In this document: positions 24,918 to 33,646 of the stretch, piece by piece
Layout: every line of letters starts with the position of its first letter
Numbering within the stretch: position 1 is the first letter of the stretch
From: an uncultured Clostridia bacterium
GTDB lineage: Bacteria; Bacillota; Clostridia; Christensenellales; DTU072
Direction: 5' to 3'
Length of the DNA stretch: 64,000 bases
Assembly (NCBI GenBank): GCA_934274515.1
Contig: CAKQTC010000011.1
Span: 1-64,000 of the forward strand
The notes under the pieces: generated by a model
Databases searched by the model: none
What the model saw: only the letters and a program-made list of their open reading frames with translations
What the model was told of the DNA's origin: nothing
Position numbers and translations under genes: made by a program

Positions 24918-27900
24918 TTACCAGGCGACTGATTTTCCCCTCAGTCTGTATTCCCTTGCATTAAATGAAGCGTCCAAATCGCCGTTAGCAATAGCCTCTC
25001 CGACAACATTTTTTAGGACAATATCGAAACTTATATTTCCATTCTCATCATAGCTCTCTTTTACATCTGTCTGGACTCCTTGGGTTGTCTGGTCAATAAA
25101 ATTGAATGTAGGGTTGAACTCAATCTGCATTGTTCCGCTGTCTTTCTGAATATTGTTACCAACCAATGTATCAGGAGTTTTCGTCGCAATCAGATAATCA
25201 TCAGGAGCTGTGGAAATTACGTTTCCATTCGGCGTTATAATAGCGTCATTTACGCTTATACTTTTCGCCGAGTAATAGTCATTCTCACTTAACGCCTGTT
25301 TATGCAAAAGGTTCTTCTGGTAATATTCCGCGTCTGTTTTCGCTTGGTCTATAAGGTCTGAGAGTGCGTCTTTTAGATTCTTTATTCTTTGTTCATAATC
25401 ATTCTCTTCGGTGGAATTATCAGATGAAGAGTCTGAACTCAACATACCTGCGGAAATCCCTGCGATACCACCAGCGGCTGCCAGTGCAAGTCCTTGTATA
25501 ACCGTACTCTTGCTGTTTTTTCGGGCACCCATCATAGCTATTTCAAGTCCAGTTTGAGTTAGTGTTGCAGAAATAGATGACAACAACTGTTTTGCAGCGT
25601 CTTTCCAGGCAAGTGCCAACCCTTTTGTAGCATCTTTGCCTTCTGCTATAGATTTTCCTATAGCCGTCCATGAATTTTCTATTGCACTAAAGGCTGTCGA
25701 TTTTGCGGATTCTTTCATAGAATCAATAGTCCCTTCCAATTTTTTCTTTACACTATCAGCAAGCTCAGAGGTTCCCCCGACCATCTCCTCCATTTTTTCT
25801 AGTGCAGAAATATCAAGATTGCTAAAATCAAGAGAAGCGGCAAGCTCTTTACCTTCTTTTCCTATTCCTTCCAGTCGGTCTTTTAATTCAGAAAGATTCT
25901 TGTATGTCTGGGTATTCTCATCTCCAGCTGACAGCGTTCCGTCAGGATTTTCATTAGTGTACCTGGCTTTTACGTAATCACGGAAATTCGTACCCTGTTC
26001 AACACCATAGGCATTTAAGATTTCTTGCTGTCCGTAAGTATTTCCCGGTGCAATTTCGATAGAAGGATTGAACATACGGAACCAAGGATTATCCTCTTTT
26101 TTCCATTCGCTTTGTTTGGAAAGTTCTTTCCATCCCGGCATCTCCCGAAGCTGCTCTATCTTCTGGATTCTATTATATTCGGCTACTTTGTCTATGTAAT
26201 TATCCTGTTCTTTGTAAACCTCGGAATCTATGCCAGTCGCGGACTGGATTTTTGACTCCAAATCCGCTTTTGCGGCATTGACAGTAACCTGTGCGGTATT
26301 TACTTCTGTCTGTGCAGAGTCAAAGTTAGCTTTCGCCTCTGTATAGCTAGGGCTTTCGATTTGTTCTGCTTTGCTGCCAAACACCCTGTCTTTCAGTTTT
26401 GAAAAGAACGGCATCTTCTTTTTTTTATCATTATCACTGACATATTGGGGAGTATTATTCAAAAGCTCCTGTGTCTTGGCAAGATTCTCTTTTGCATCCT
26501 GAAAGTTTTTATTCGCTATCGCAAGATTATTTTTTGCAGCGGCGACATTTTCATTGCTGTCAAGAATAGTTCCAGAAAAAAAACCGGAGACATCTTTTTG
26601 CATACGGCTTATATCTTTGGTGCCATTTTCGGTATAAACTTTTTGAAGTGTGTTCAGGTAAGCTGTTTTATCTGTTTTTGGAAGAGCATTAAATTTTTGA
26701 AACTGCTCTGAATCAGGATAATACAAATTATTGACAAGCATCCTGCTTTTTTCGGCGTTAACTCTGTCATCCAGAGTTTCATTTTCGTTCTTGAATCCTG
26801 ATAATATTGAAGCATTTTCTCGGCGTTTCTTTACTTCTGTATAAATCGCACTCACGGATTTCAAGGTGGCTTCTGTAAACTTCCCTGACGCGTCTGTCAT
26901 TGCGTCAAAGGCATTTACCCAGGATTCCTTGTTTGTGTATCCTAATTCAGAAGCCCATTCCTCATCATACAGTTTATCTAAATCTTCTCGTTTGAAAGCC
27001 GCTCCGCTAAAGAACTGCGATAGCTGAGTCTCCTGTCGTTGTAACTCCTGCAAATATGCACTGGTAACTTTTGCAGTTGCTTTTGACGACATCGCAAACT
27101 CTTCATAAATTTTAGCTGTTCCCTCTTGGTTTATACCTCTTGAACCGGAAACACCTCCGGTATAAATTTCAGGGTTTTTGTATGAAACCATTCTCAGGGT
27201 ATCTTCTGGACTGAAGCCTGAGGAAATCATCGCATTTGCAATAGCCTGATTTATTTCTCTGGCATTTTCATTCTTTAGCTGCGTATTTACATTTTGAGTC
27301 GATAAACCCTCGATGGACACGTTTAAAATAGAGGCTGCATATCTTTTCCAGAATGGAGTAAATGTTTTTTCAACTTTTTTCTTTGTTATTCTCTCCGCCG
27401 CCTCAAGCTGTTTTTCATCTATAAGGGTTCCCTTCGAGTCAATAAACAGAGCATTTAAAAGAATTTTTTGAGTATCATCTTTTAAGGTTTTAGCAAATTC
27501 TTTATATTTCCCTGAGATTTTATTTATCTCTTGATTATTTAGGTTTTTCTCTGCGGTGGTCTGAGTTTTTTTGCCTAAAGCCTCTTCAAGCTCCTTGTTT
27601 AATTTTTGAATTATTTTCTGGTCGTCTCCAGTAAAACTTGATTCAAGGACGGAGCTGATATTAGAAAGATTCTTTGAGATTATACCCTTTGTTTTGTCGC
27701 TTAAATTTTCACTTGCTGTATCAAGATAGTTATTTCCATAAAAAAGTTTTAAATAATTTGCTATATCATCAGTTTTAAGATTTTGATTGTTTTTTATCCA
27801 GCTGAAATCCTCTTCATTGATTCCAAGGCTCTTCTGTTTTTCAAGCAGTTTTCTTGCTTCCTGCAACCTGTTCTGTTCTCTGTTGCGTTCTTCCTCTCTG

Positions 27901-30479
27901 TACGCCTCTGTCTGTTTATACATTTCATAAACATCGGCATCAATAGAGGTAGAGGATTTTTTGTCTTTTGAGAATTTTCCGAAACTCTCAGCGGCATCTC
28001 TGGCTAAGCTGACACCCTGTGATTGAAGAAAGAAGTTGTAGTTCTGACCTCCATTTTCTTTCTGTGCTTTTTTTAAGCTCTCTTCAAATCTTTTTAAGGT
28101 ATTCCCAATTATTGTGATTGAATCTTGTCTGTTTTCACCTTCTAGGAGAATTGTAGGCAGCCCGATTTCTTTTAGTAAATTCGAGAAAAAATCAGATTTA
28201 GATAATTTCCTATAATCCTCATCACTTATGTTATTTAATATATCAATAGCATAGTTTGCTTTTTCTTTCTCTGCTGTTATCTGTTCTGCTTTGCTTGAAT
28301 ATATTCTTGTTCCGGTCGCTCTCGCTTCGTCTATATATGTCCTGTATGAAGTGTCAGAATCTTTCTTTAACAAAGCCTCTGTGTTGGAATTTGTCGCTAT
28401 GGTCTGATTTTTTATAGCATCCAACACCCCGGTCAGAATCTCATAATTTTCACCCGATTTTTTAACTTGGTTTAAATCATACTTGTCGTTCCAGAATTTT
28501 GAAAAATCCTTTACGGCGGAATACCACCATTCTTGAAAATCCATAATAGGCTGAACAGGAGTTTTTTCGTATACGAGTTTTCCAAACTCAGCCATACCGA
28601 GCTGTCTTATATCAGCAAGGTTTGTTTTTTTTGCTTTATATGTCTTTGCACCTTTCTCTGTGGCATTTGCAAAACGTCCGCCCTCTGATGTCATGTCAAT
28701 AAAGGCTCTTTCGATTAAGTCAGAAGTGATACCACCGCTTGCCGTTATCTGTCTCAGCTCTTTCTGGGAAACGTTCCCAAGCTGTTTCTTTAATTCCTCA
28801 TAGATAGGGATATTTGCGTTTGCAAACTGACGCAAGTCCATTGAAGTCGCTTTTCCCATTGCTACAATCTGGGCATAGTTGTTTGCGATGCGGCTCATTT
28901 TCTCTTCGTTTCCGCCTGCTGTGTCTCCAAGCATTTTTAATGTATTTTCTATATCAGAAGAGTATACCCCGGACTGTTTCAGGAGAACCGCAAAATTGGC
29001 TATCTGGCTCGTGCTGAAAGGTGATTTGACTGCATAAGAAGACAAACGCTCGAACATCTGGTCTGCCTCTGACTGGTTTCCATAGACTACGCCAAGGTTC
29101 GTCTGAATCGCCTGGATTTCTCCAAACGCTTTTAATCCTTCTACGCCTGCGTCGTAAAGTTTCTGGGCACCTTTTTTCAGAAGTTCTGCTCCAACCCCAA
29201 GTGCAGGAATTATTTTTTCTGCTGTTTCTTTTGGAAAAATGGTTCTTGTGAGTGTCTTCGCAAATCCTAGTCCTGTCGAATTTAAAAGACCTTTGAAAGT
29301 TCCATCGTACATATTGTTTCTGTTTGCATTATACAATACAGTCTTTTTCCAGTCTTTAAAATTTCTTGCTGTTGTTCCAGCGAACCTTCCCCAGTTTACA
29401 GCCTGATACCTTGCAAATCTTGTCTGAGAGAACTTGGAAGCTCCATTTTTTACCGACTGAGGCACTCCTGATAGAATATCCTTTATGCGTCCGATACCAG
29501 AACTAAAGAACGAGGTAACTTTCTCTTTTATAGAATCAAATTTGGATTCAAAAGAATCTTTCAGTCCTTTTTCGAGTGAATCCTGTGTGCGATTGCCGTT
29601 TCGTGCATCTTGTCTCAAAAATTGAAAATGTTTTGCCGCCTCTGTCATGTAGTTTCCAGAGACAAATCTTTCTTGTGCTATCTTATATTTTCCTGCATCG
29701 TCTGTAAGCAATAATCTGGAAGCGGATTGTGCCGAAATTGGATTCGATTCTCTTTGTCTTTTTTCCTGTATGGTTTTATAAATTTCATCAACAATTTCGC
29801 GTGCTTGTTTTTGAATGTAAAAATCTTTCTTTCTCTCATTGTTTATATTTTCATTTTTTATTCTTGTTGCGGCAGAACTGTTTCCAAGTAAATTCCTAAG
29901 ATTTGTATTTGGCAGTATAAAATTTACGCCACCGCCATTAGCTTTTAATTGTTCCTGATATTTTCTTATATTACCTTTTTCTCTGTTTTTGTAATTATAG
30001 TCAAAGAGCTGCATTTGCTCCTTGAATTTCTGCTTTCTGCTTGATTCTGCAAGCATACTTTCTGCTTTATATAATAATCCAGAGGAGCCGGTATTCAAAA
30101 ACTGTTCCAATGTATCTTGCTGGCGTTTTGAATGGACTGCCTGAATTTCATCTTTGTACTTATCTAAAAAAGATTCAGATTCTTTTCTATCTTTCCTAGA
30201 TAGGCGAGCCATTGGAACATCTGAATAATCAATTCCGTATGTAATCCCGCTTTTTTTTGAGGCTCCTGCTTCGTCTTTTAAATTTTTAACAGATTCTGTT
30301 ATCTTGCTAAGAGTTTTAGAGGCTGTCAGAAGATTTGAAATATCAACTGTTCCCCCCAGGCTTGCATTGCTATCGGGAGATTCCTCTATGGAGGCTTTGT
30401 ATGCCTCATTAGCAACTACGGCATTTATCTTAGCCTCATATTCCTTCTCTAAATCAGAGATGTTGTTCTGGTCAGCCAT
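24918..30479 (-). CDS. Tape measure protein
   Basis: A 1853-residue protein that sets tail length. Residues ~440-580 match the tape measure domain (FGEIQAIQTNLGVVYGNQ, then a SPFSTSQI and FANANIPIYEEL region). Long Lys/Glu/Gln-rich helical stretches dominate the rest, with a Gly/Ala hydrophobic segment near residues 1660-1690. The ATG at 30479 has AAGGAGGA upstream; an 18-codon longer start is unlikely because it would bury that site. By the usual proportionality this length implies a long tail. The gene follows the frameshifted chaperone gene, whose long product stops 6 nt before this start. Confidence 0.9.
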   Translation of the reverse strand: MADQNNISDLEKEYEAKINAVVANEAYKASIEESPDSNASLGGTVDISNLLTASKTLSKITESVKNLKDEAGASKKSGITYGIDYSDVPMARLSRKDRKESESFLDKYKDEIQAVHSKRQQDTLEQFLNTGSSGLLYKAESMLAESSRKQKFKEQMQLFDYNYKNREKGNIRKYQEQLKANGGGVNFILPNTNLRNLLGNSSAATRIKNENINNERKKDFYIQKQAREIVDEIYKTIQEKRQRESNPISAQSASRLLLTDDAGKYKIAQERFVSGNYMTEAAKHFQFLRQDARNGNRTQDSLEKGLKDSFESKFDSIKEKVTSFFSSGIGRIKDILSGVPQSVKNGASKFSQTRFARYQAVNWGRFAGTTARNFKDWKKTVLYNANRNNMYDGTFKGLLNSTGLGFAKTLTRTIFPKETAEKIIPALGVGAELLKKGAQKLYDAGVEGLKAFGEIQAIQTNLGVVYGNQSEADQMFERLSSYAVKSPFSTSQIANFAVLLKQSGVYSSDIENTLKMLGDTAGGNEEKMSRIANNYAQIVAMGKATSMDLRQFANANIPIYEELKKQLGNVSQKELRQITASGGITSDLIERAFIDMTSEGGRFANATEKGAKTYKAKKTNLADIRQLGMAEFGKLVYEKTPVQPIMDFQEWWYSAVKDFSKFWNDKYDLNQVKKSGENYEILTGVLDAIKNQTIATNSNTEALLKKDSDTSYRTYIDEARATGTRIYSSKAEQITAEKEKANYAIDILNNISDEDYRKLSKSDFFSNLLKEIGLPTILLEGENRQDSITIIGNTLKRFEESLKKAQKENGGQNYNFFLQSQGVSLARDAAESFGKFSKDKKSSTSIDADVYEMYKQTEAYREEERNREQNRLQEARKLLEKQKSLGINEEDFSWIKNNQNLKTDDIANYLKLFYGNNYLDTASENLSDKTKGIISKNLSNISSVLESSFTGDDQKIIQKLNKELEEALGKKTQTTAEKNLNNQEINKISGKYKEFAKTLKDDTQKILLNALFIDSKGTLIDEKQLEAAERITKKKVEKTFTPFWKRYAASILNVSIEGLSTQNVNTQLKNENAREINQAIANAMISSGFSPEDTLRMVSYKNPEIYTGGVSGSRGINQEGTAKIYEEFAMSSKATAKVTSAYLQELQRQETQLSQFFSGAAFKREDLDKLYDEEWASELGYTNKESWVNAFDAMTDASGKFTEATLKSVSAIYTEVKKRRENASILSGFKNENETLDDRVNAEKSRMLVNNLYYPDSEQFQKFNALPKTDKTAYLNTLQKVYTENGTKDISRMQKDVSGFFSGTILDSNENVAAAKNNLAIANKNFQDAKENLAKTQELLNNTPQYVSDNDKKKKMPFFSKLKDRVFGSKAEQIESPSYTEAKANFDSAQTEVNTAQVTVNAAKADLESKIQSATGIDSEVYKEQDNYIDKVAEYNRIQKIEQLREMPGWKELSKQSEWKKEDNPWFRMFNPSIEIAPGNTYGQQEILNAYGVEQGTNFRDYVKARYTNENPDGTLSAGDENTQTYKNLSELKDRLEGIGKEGKELAASLDFSNLDISALEKMEEMVGGTSELADSVKKKLEGTIDSMKESAKSTAFSAIENSWTAIGKSIAEGKDATKGLALAWKDAAKQLLSSISATLTQTGLEIAMMGARKNSKSTVIQGLALAAAGGIAGISAGMLSSDSSSDNSTEENDYEQRIKNLKDALSDLIDQAKTDAEYYQKNLLHKQALSENDYYSAKSISVNDAIITPNGNVISTAPDDYLIATKTPDTLVGNNIQKDSGTMQIEFNPTFNFIDQTTQGVQTDVKESYDENGNISFDIVLKNVVGEAIANGDLDASFNAREYRLRGKSVAW

Positions 30480-30484
30480 AGTTC

Positions 30485-31377
30485 CTAATCCTCCTTGGAG
30501 TTCTCCAGCTGATAGATAACGGAGCAAGCCCAATGTTTCATTGAAAGCATAAGTTTTCTTTCCCTGTAAGTCATATCAACTCCGAAACACTCGCAGTAAT
30601 TGAGAATATCTACAGGTCGAAATATCCTGTTCCCATTTATATCTATAGCACAGGAATAGAATAATGTTAAAAAGTGCGACCAAAGCCACTTACAGTCTTC
30701 TGGAATGGGAATATCCTTTAGGTTATCCCATTTTGGGTCTATTTTACATATTCTGAGAAATTCATCATTTCCAAATTTTCTAATAAAGTCGTCGCGTTCA
30801 TCAATATTGCAGACAGGTCTCGATTTTATCTCATTCTTCTTATTTTTTGGATTATAAACCGAGACCTTTTTTGAATATTGATAATTAAGATAGAAGTAAC
30901 GTTCGACAGCAGGTTTTAATCGTTCTTCTCTTGCCCTAAAAAATTTTCAAGGGTACCTGCAAATTTTGAGACTTCAACTGCAAGGGCAGGGGAGTTGTAG
31001 ATAATTAAAGGTATGTCATCTTTTGTTACTTCTCTGCCATTTGCTACAAGTCGTTTCTTGTCCTTTCCGCGGATGTCAAGGATAAAGCTTGCGATACGCT
31101 CTGAAAAAATTTCGTCATCTTTTTTTGCTCGTTCCTGTGGGTCTTGAATAGATTTTACTTCGCTTTTCTGCTTATTCCATTTTTCGTCGGCAATTGAGGC
31201 GGTGTTTGAATTTACGCCGCAAACAAGAAATTCAAATCCGCATTTTCTGCCATTTATTTCAGGTTCAAACCATGCACCGTTATTCTCATTGTCTCGAGAG
31301 AAAAACTGTGCAATATCAAGCGTAGCACCGTTTTCAGCCTTCTGTGAAATGTCCTCGTTTTTCTTTGATGTCGCCAT
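30485..31377 (-). CDS. Tail assembly chaperone long form, by -1 frameshift (G-T like)
   Basis: The frame that begins after the short chaperone is open for 150 codons, from 30937 to a TAG at 30487-30485, and has no usable start of its own. The zero frame reads AAT TTT TTA at 30945-30937, giving the heptamer T TTT TTA (30943-30937), a classic -1 slippery site in exact phase. Slippage would join 147 residues of the short form to the 150-residue extension, 297 in all. The extension is basic and aromatic, with LKPAVERYFYLNYQ and WLWSHFL. This matches the G/GT system of lambda-like phages, between tail tube and tape measure. The frameshift is predicted, not measured. Confidence 0.8.
30916..31377 (-). 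CDS. Tail assembly chaperone short form (G-like)
   Basis: A 153-residue hydrophilic, Lys/Glu-rich protein that would coat the tape measure before tail tube assembly. The start has AAGGAA upstream. It ends in NFLGQEKND just after the slippery heptamer, so only six residues separate the short form from the frameshift point. Position between the tail tube and tape measure genes supports the role. Confidence 0.8.
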   Translation of the reverse strand: MATSKKNEDISQKAENGATLDIAQFFSRDNENNGAWFEPEINGRKCGFEFLVCGVNSNTASIADEKWNKQKSEVKSIQDPQERAKKDDEIFSERIASFILDIRGKDKKRLVANGREVTKDDIPLIIYNSPALAVEVSKFAGTLENFLGQEKND

Positions 31378-31409
31378 AAATAAAAGTTCCTTAGCTGATG
31401 TGGAAAATT

Positions 31410-31441
31410 TGAAAACAAGGGGAGTATTTCGCTCCCCTTGT
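31410..31441 (-). terminator. Intrinsic terminator/attenuator after the tail tube gene
   Basis: A 10-bp stem ACAAGGGGAG/CTCCCCTTGT (31415-31424 with 31432-31441) is followed on the minus strand by TTTC and an AT-rich run. It lies 4 nt after the tail tube stop and would lower expression of chaperones and tape measure relative to the tube protein. Confidence 0.7.
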
Positions 31442-31445
31442 AGGG

Positions 31446-33188
31446 TTATGCAACAGAGTATACTCTACTCTTTGTTAGATTGTTAAATGTTACAGAAACC
31501 ATAACCTTGTCGCCTGACGCAGGTGCTGTTTTTGCAGTGCATTTTATTACACCTTTATCAGCCAAATCTTGAACAAAAGTTGCAGCCTCTGCATCACCTG
31601 TTCCGATAGAAACATTTACTTTTGTATCTGCCGGAAGAGTATCAACAGCAGAGGATAACTGAATATCAAACTCTGTCTGTGCTGCTGTAAGAGCGGAAAT
31701 GTATATAGGCTGCTTTCGGCGGATTCGGAAGATACGCATTGCTCTTTCCTCAAAACTCTGGAAAGGGAACGTAACCTCAAGGTTCTCAGAACCTGACGAA
31801 ATTTCGTTGTCTGTGAACTTTGTCTTGAAAATCTGGACTACATACATTGTATCTGGATTCTCTTCCTTATTTTGGAAGCAGAATAATACCTCTACATCAG
31901 TATCTTTTGTAGCAAGGTTGTAAAGTTTCTCAGAATATCCCTTGATAAGATAAGCCCCAAGAGAACCTGTAATATCAAGTGAAAGCGGAGACATGGCGAT
32001 TGCGTCTTTTTCAAAGATTGCAAATGTTCTTTCAAGTCCATTATTGAGACTGAAAGACAAGTTAGAGCCGTACTGTACTCTCATGCCGTCAATATACAGA
32101 AAACCTTCTCTTGCTGTGTACTGGTCTGTAGAAGTTCCTTTCTTAGGAAGATTCTTAATCCAATCAGAAACTTTTTCTGAATCTTTAGCCTCAAGGAATC
32201 TGCCTTTATGACCTGTGTAATCAGAAAGGATTTTAATAATTCCAGTAGGCTCAGATTTTCCGTTTTCAGTTCTGATAAAATAATTTCCACCTGTAATATC
32301 TCCTTCAGAAGTCGGCTGAGGAGCTGCGACAGTACCTTTCTCATCGGAATAATATGTTGTACTGCCATCATAAGACGTAGCCTTTGTATATGTATACAAA
32401 GTTTTCTCTTCACTACCTTCCTGAACAAGTTCAGGATTGTTTGACCCCATGAAACTGAATGAGCCAGTAACAATCTGCCCAGGTGTAACAGACATATCAA
32501 GTGCATTTACAGAGAAGTGCTCAAAATCTTGATACAAGTCATCTCCCTCTACGCCTCCGAAATGTTTAAGGACATCATACCGGATGTCTTTTGTTCCGCA
32601 GGTAAGTTCGGCAATTTCAAGATTGTCTTTCTCATCTGTGATTACAACCGGGTAATTCGGGTCAGAAATTTCAAGCCCGGTACAATCAGCCTTTGTTCCA
32701 ACCAGTTTCTTTTTAATATCAATAACATTGCCGTTGTTATCAATGCTCTTCATTGAGAAGAATCCATCCTGGAACACACCGTAATCGCCGTCAATATTCG
32801 TGTCGCTGTTTGTGTCGTTCTTCCATGGTTTCCATTCGCTTCTGAGTGCAGCTTCGAGAACATCGTCGTATGTTTCCGGGCTAAATTCAAAATCCAGCGA
32901 CCCTTCAGAAGAAGAATTTCCCTTTCTAGGAGCTGATTTTGTACGACCTTTTCGGAGTTCATTTGATTCAATGCTTTCTGTAGAACCCTTTAATGAATCT
33001 CCTGTTCGTCTCAAAAGGACTGGATAATTGTAATAATCAGAATCGGTGAACTGCTCGCTCTTGATAAGCCCGAGTTCTGCTTCTGAGTACGCTTCGCCAT
33101 TAGGCTTCTTGTCGCTCTTTGTTATTTCACGTGAAAAATACGCCGAGCTGTCTGCCCCAGTCTTGATATTAAACTGTGGTGTTGCCAT
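31446..33188 (-). CDS. Major tail tube protein
   Basis: A 580-residue protein. The N-terminal 110 residues, including ELRKGRTKSAPRKGN and a LDFEFSPETYDDVLEAALRS stretch, match the phage tail tube family. It is longer than usual: a second beta-rich block occupies about 260-470, and the last ~90 residues form an Ig-like domain that may decorate the tail surface. A terminator directly after it fits a highly expressed structural gene. The neighbours are tail terminator upstream and chaperones downstream. Confidence 0.85.
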   Translation of the reverse strand: MATPQFNIKTGADSSAYFSREITKSDKKPNGEAYSEAELGLIKSEQFTDSDYYNYPVLLRRTGDSLKGSTESIESNELRKGRTKSAPRKGNSSSEGSLDFEFSPETYDDVLEAALRSEWKPWKNDTNSDTNIDGDYGVFQDGFFSMKSIDNNGNVIDIKKKLVGTKADCTGLEISDPNYPVVITDEKDNLEIAELTCGTKDIRYDVLKHFGGVEGDDLYQDFEHFSVNALDMSVTPGQIVTGSFSFMGSNNPELVQEGSEEKTLYTYTKATSYDGSTTYYSDEKGTVAAPQPTSEGDITGGNYFIRTENGKSEPTGIIKILSDYTGHKGRFLEAKDSEKVSDWIKNLPKKGTSTDQYTAREGFLYIDGMRVQYGSNLSFSLNNGLERTFAIFEKDAIAMSPLSLDITGSLGAYLIKGYSEKLYNLATKDTDVEVLFCFQNKEENPDTMYVVQIFKTKFTDNEISSGSENLEVTFPFQSFEERAMRIFRIRRKQPIYISALTAAQTEFDIQLSSAVDTLPADTKVNVSIGTGDAEAATFVQDLADKGVIKCTAKTAPASGDKVMVSVTFNNLTKSRVYSVA

Positions 33189-33202
33189 TTTTTACCTCCA
33201 CG

Positions 33203-33646
33203 CTATCGTTCTAAATCTGCCTGCCATTCGACCGAAACAGGCATTACGTAATAATCGCCGTCATCCAGTGCGGAAGTTCTGTAAGTCCGTCTGATTCTTA
33301 CGCCATCTATAATCGAACCGCTTCTAAACAGCGACGCAATATTGTTGTAGCGGCTGTTTAGCGGAACAATCCCATCGTTCTTTGGAACGCATATATTAAT
33401 TTGCATTACTCCTGACCAACGGCTTCTTGCTTCTGAGCCAAGCTCAACTTGTACAGGTTCAGTTGGCAAGAAATACAACTCATACCAGTAACCATTGTCA
33501 GGACGCTCAAAAGATTCGTTCGGAAATGCGATTTCTGGATAAGACAAAATATCATTGCCATTCTCATCTTTTGTAGTTTCTATCTGTAATCCTTTTAGTG
33601 TCTTGAATTTTTCTATAAGAATTTGCTCTGCATAAGTATCAGTCAT
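33203..33646 (-). CDS. Tail terminator (DUF4128-like)
   Basis: A 147-residue alpha/beta protein of the size and strand pattern of phage tail terminators (SGVMQINICVPKNDG, then a helix LNSRYNNIASLF). It would cap the growing tail tube and join it to the head connector. It overlaps the upstream stop by 1 nt. Confidence 0.75.
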   Translation of the reverse strand: MTDTYAEQILIEKFKTLKGLQIETTKDENGNDILSYPEIAFPNESFERPDNGYWYELYFLPTEPVQVELGSEARSRWSGVMQINICVPKNDGIVPLNSRYNNIASLFRSGSIIDGVRIRRTYRTSALDDGDYYVMPVSVEWQADLER

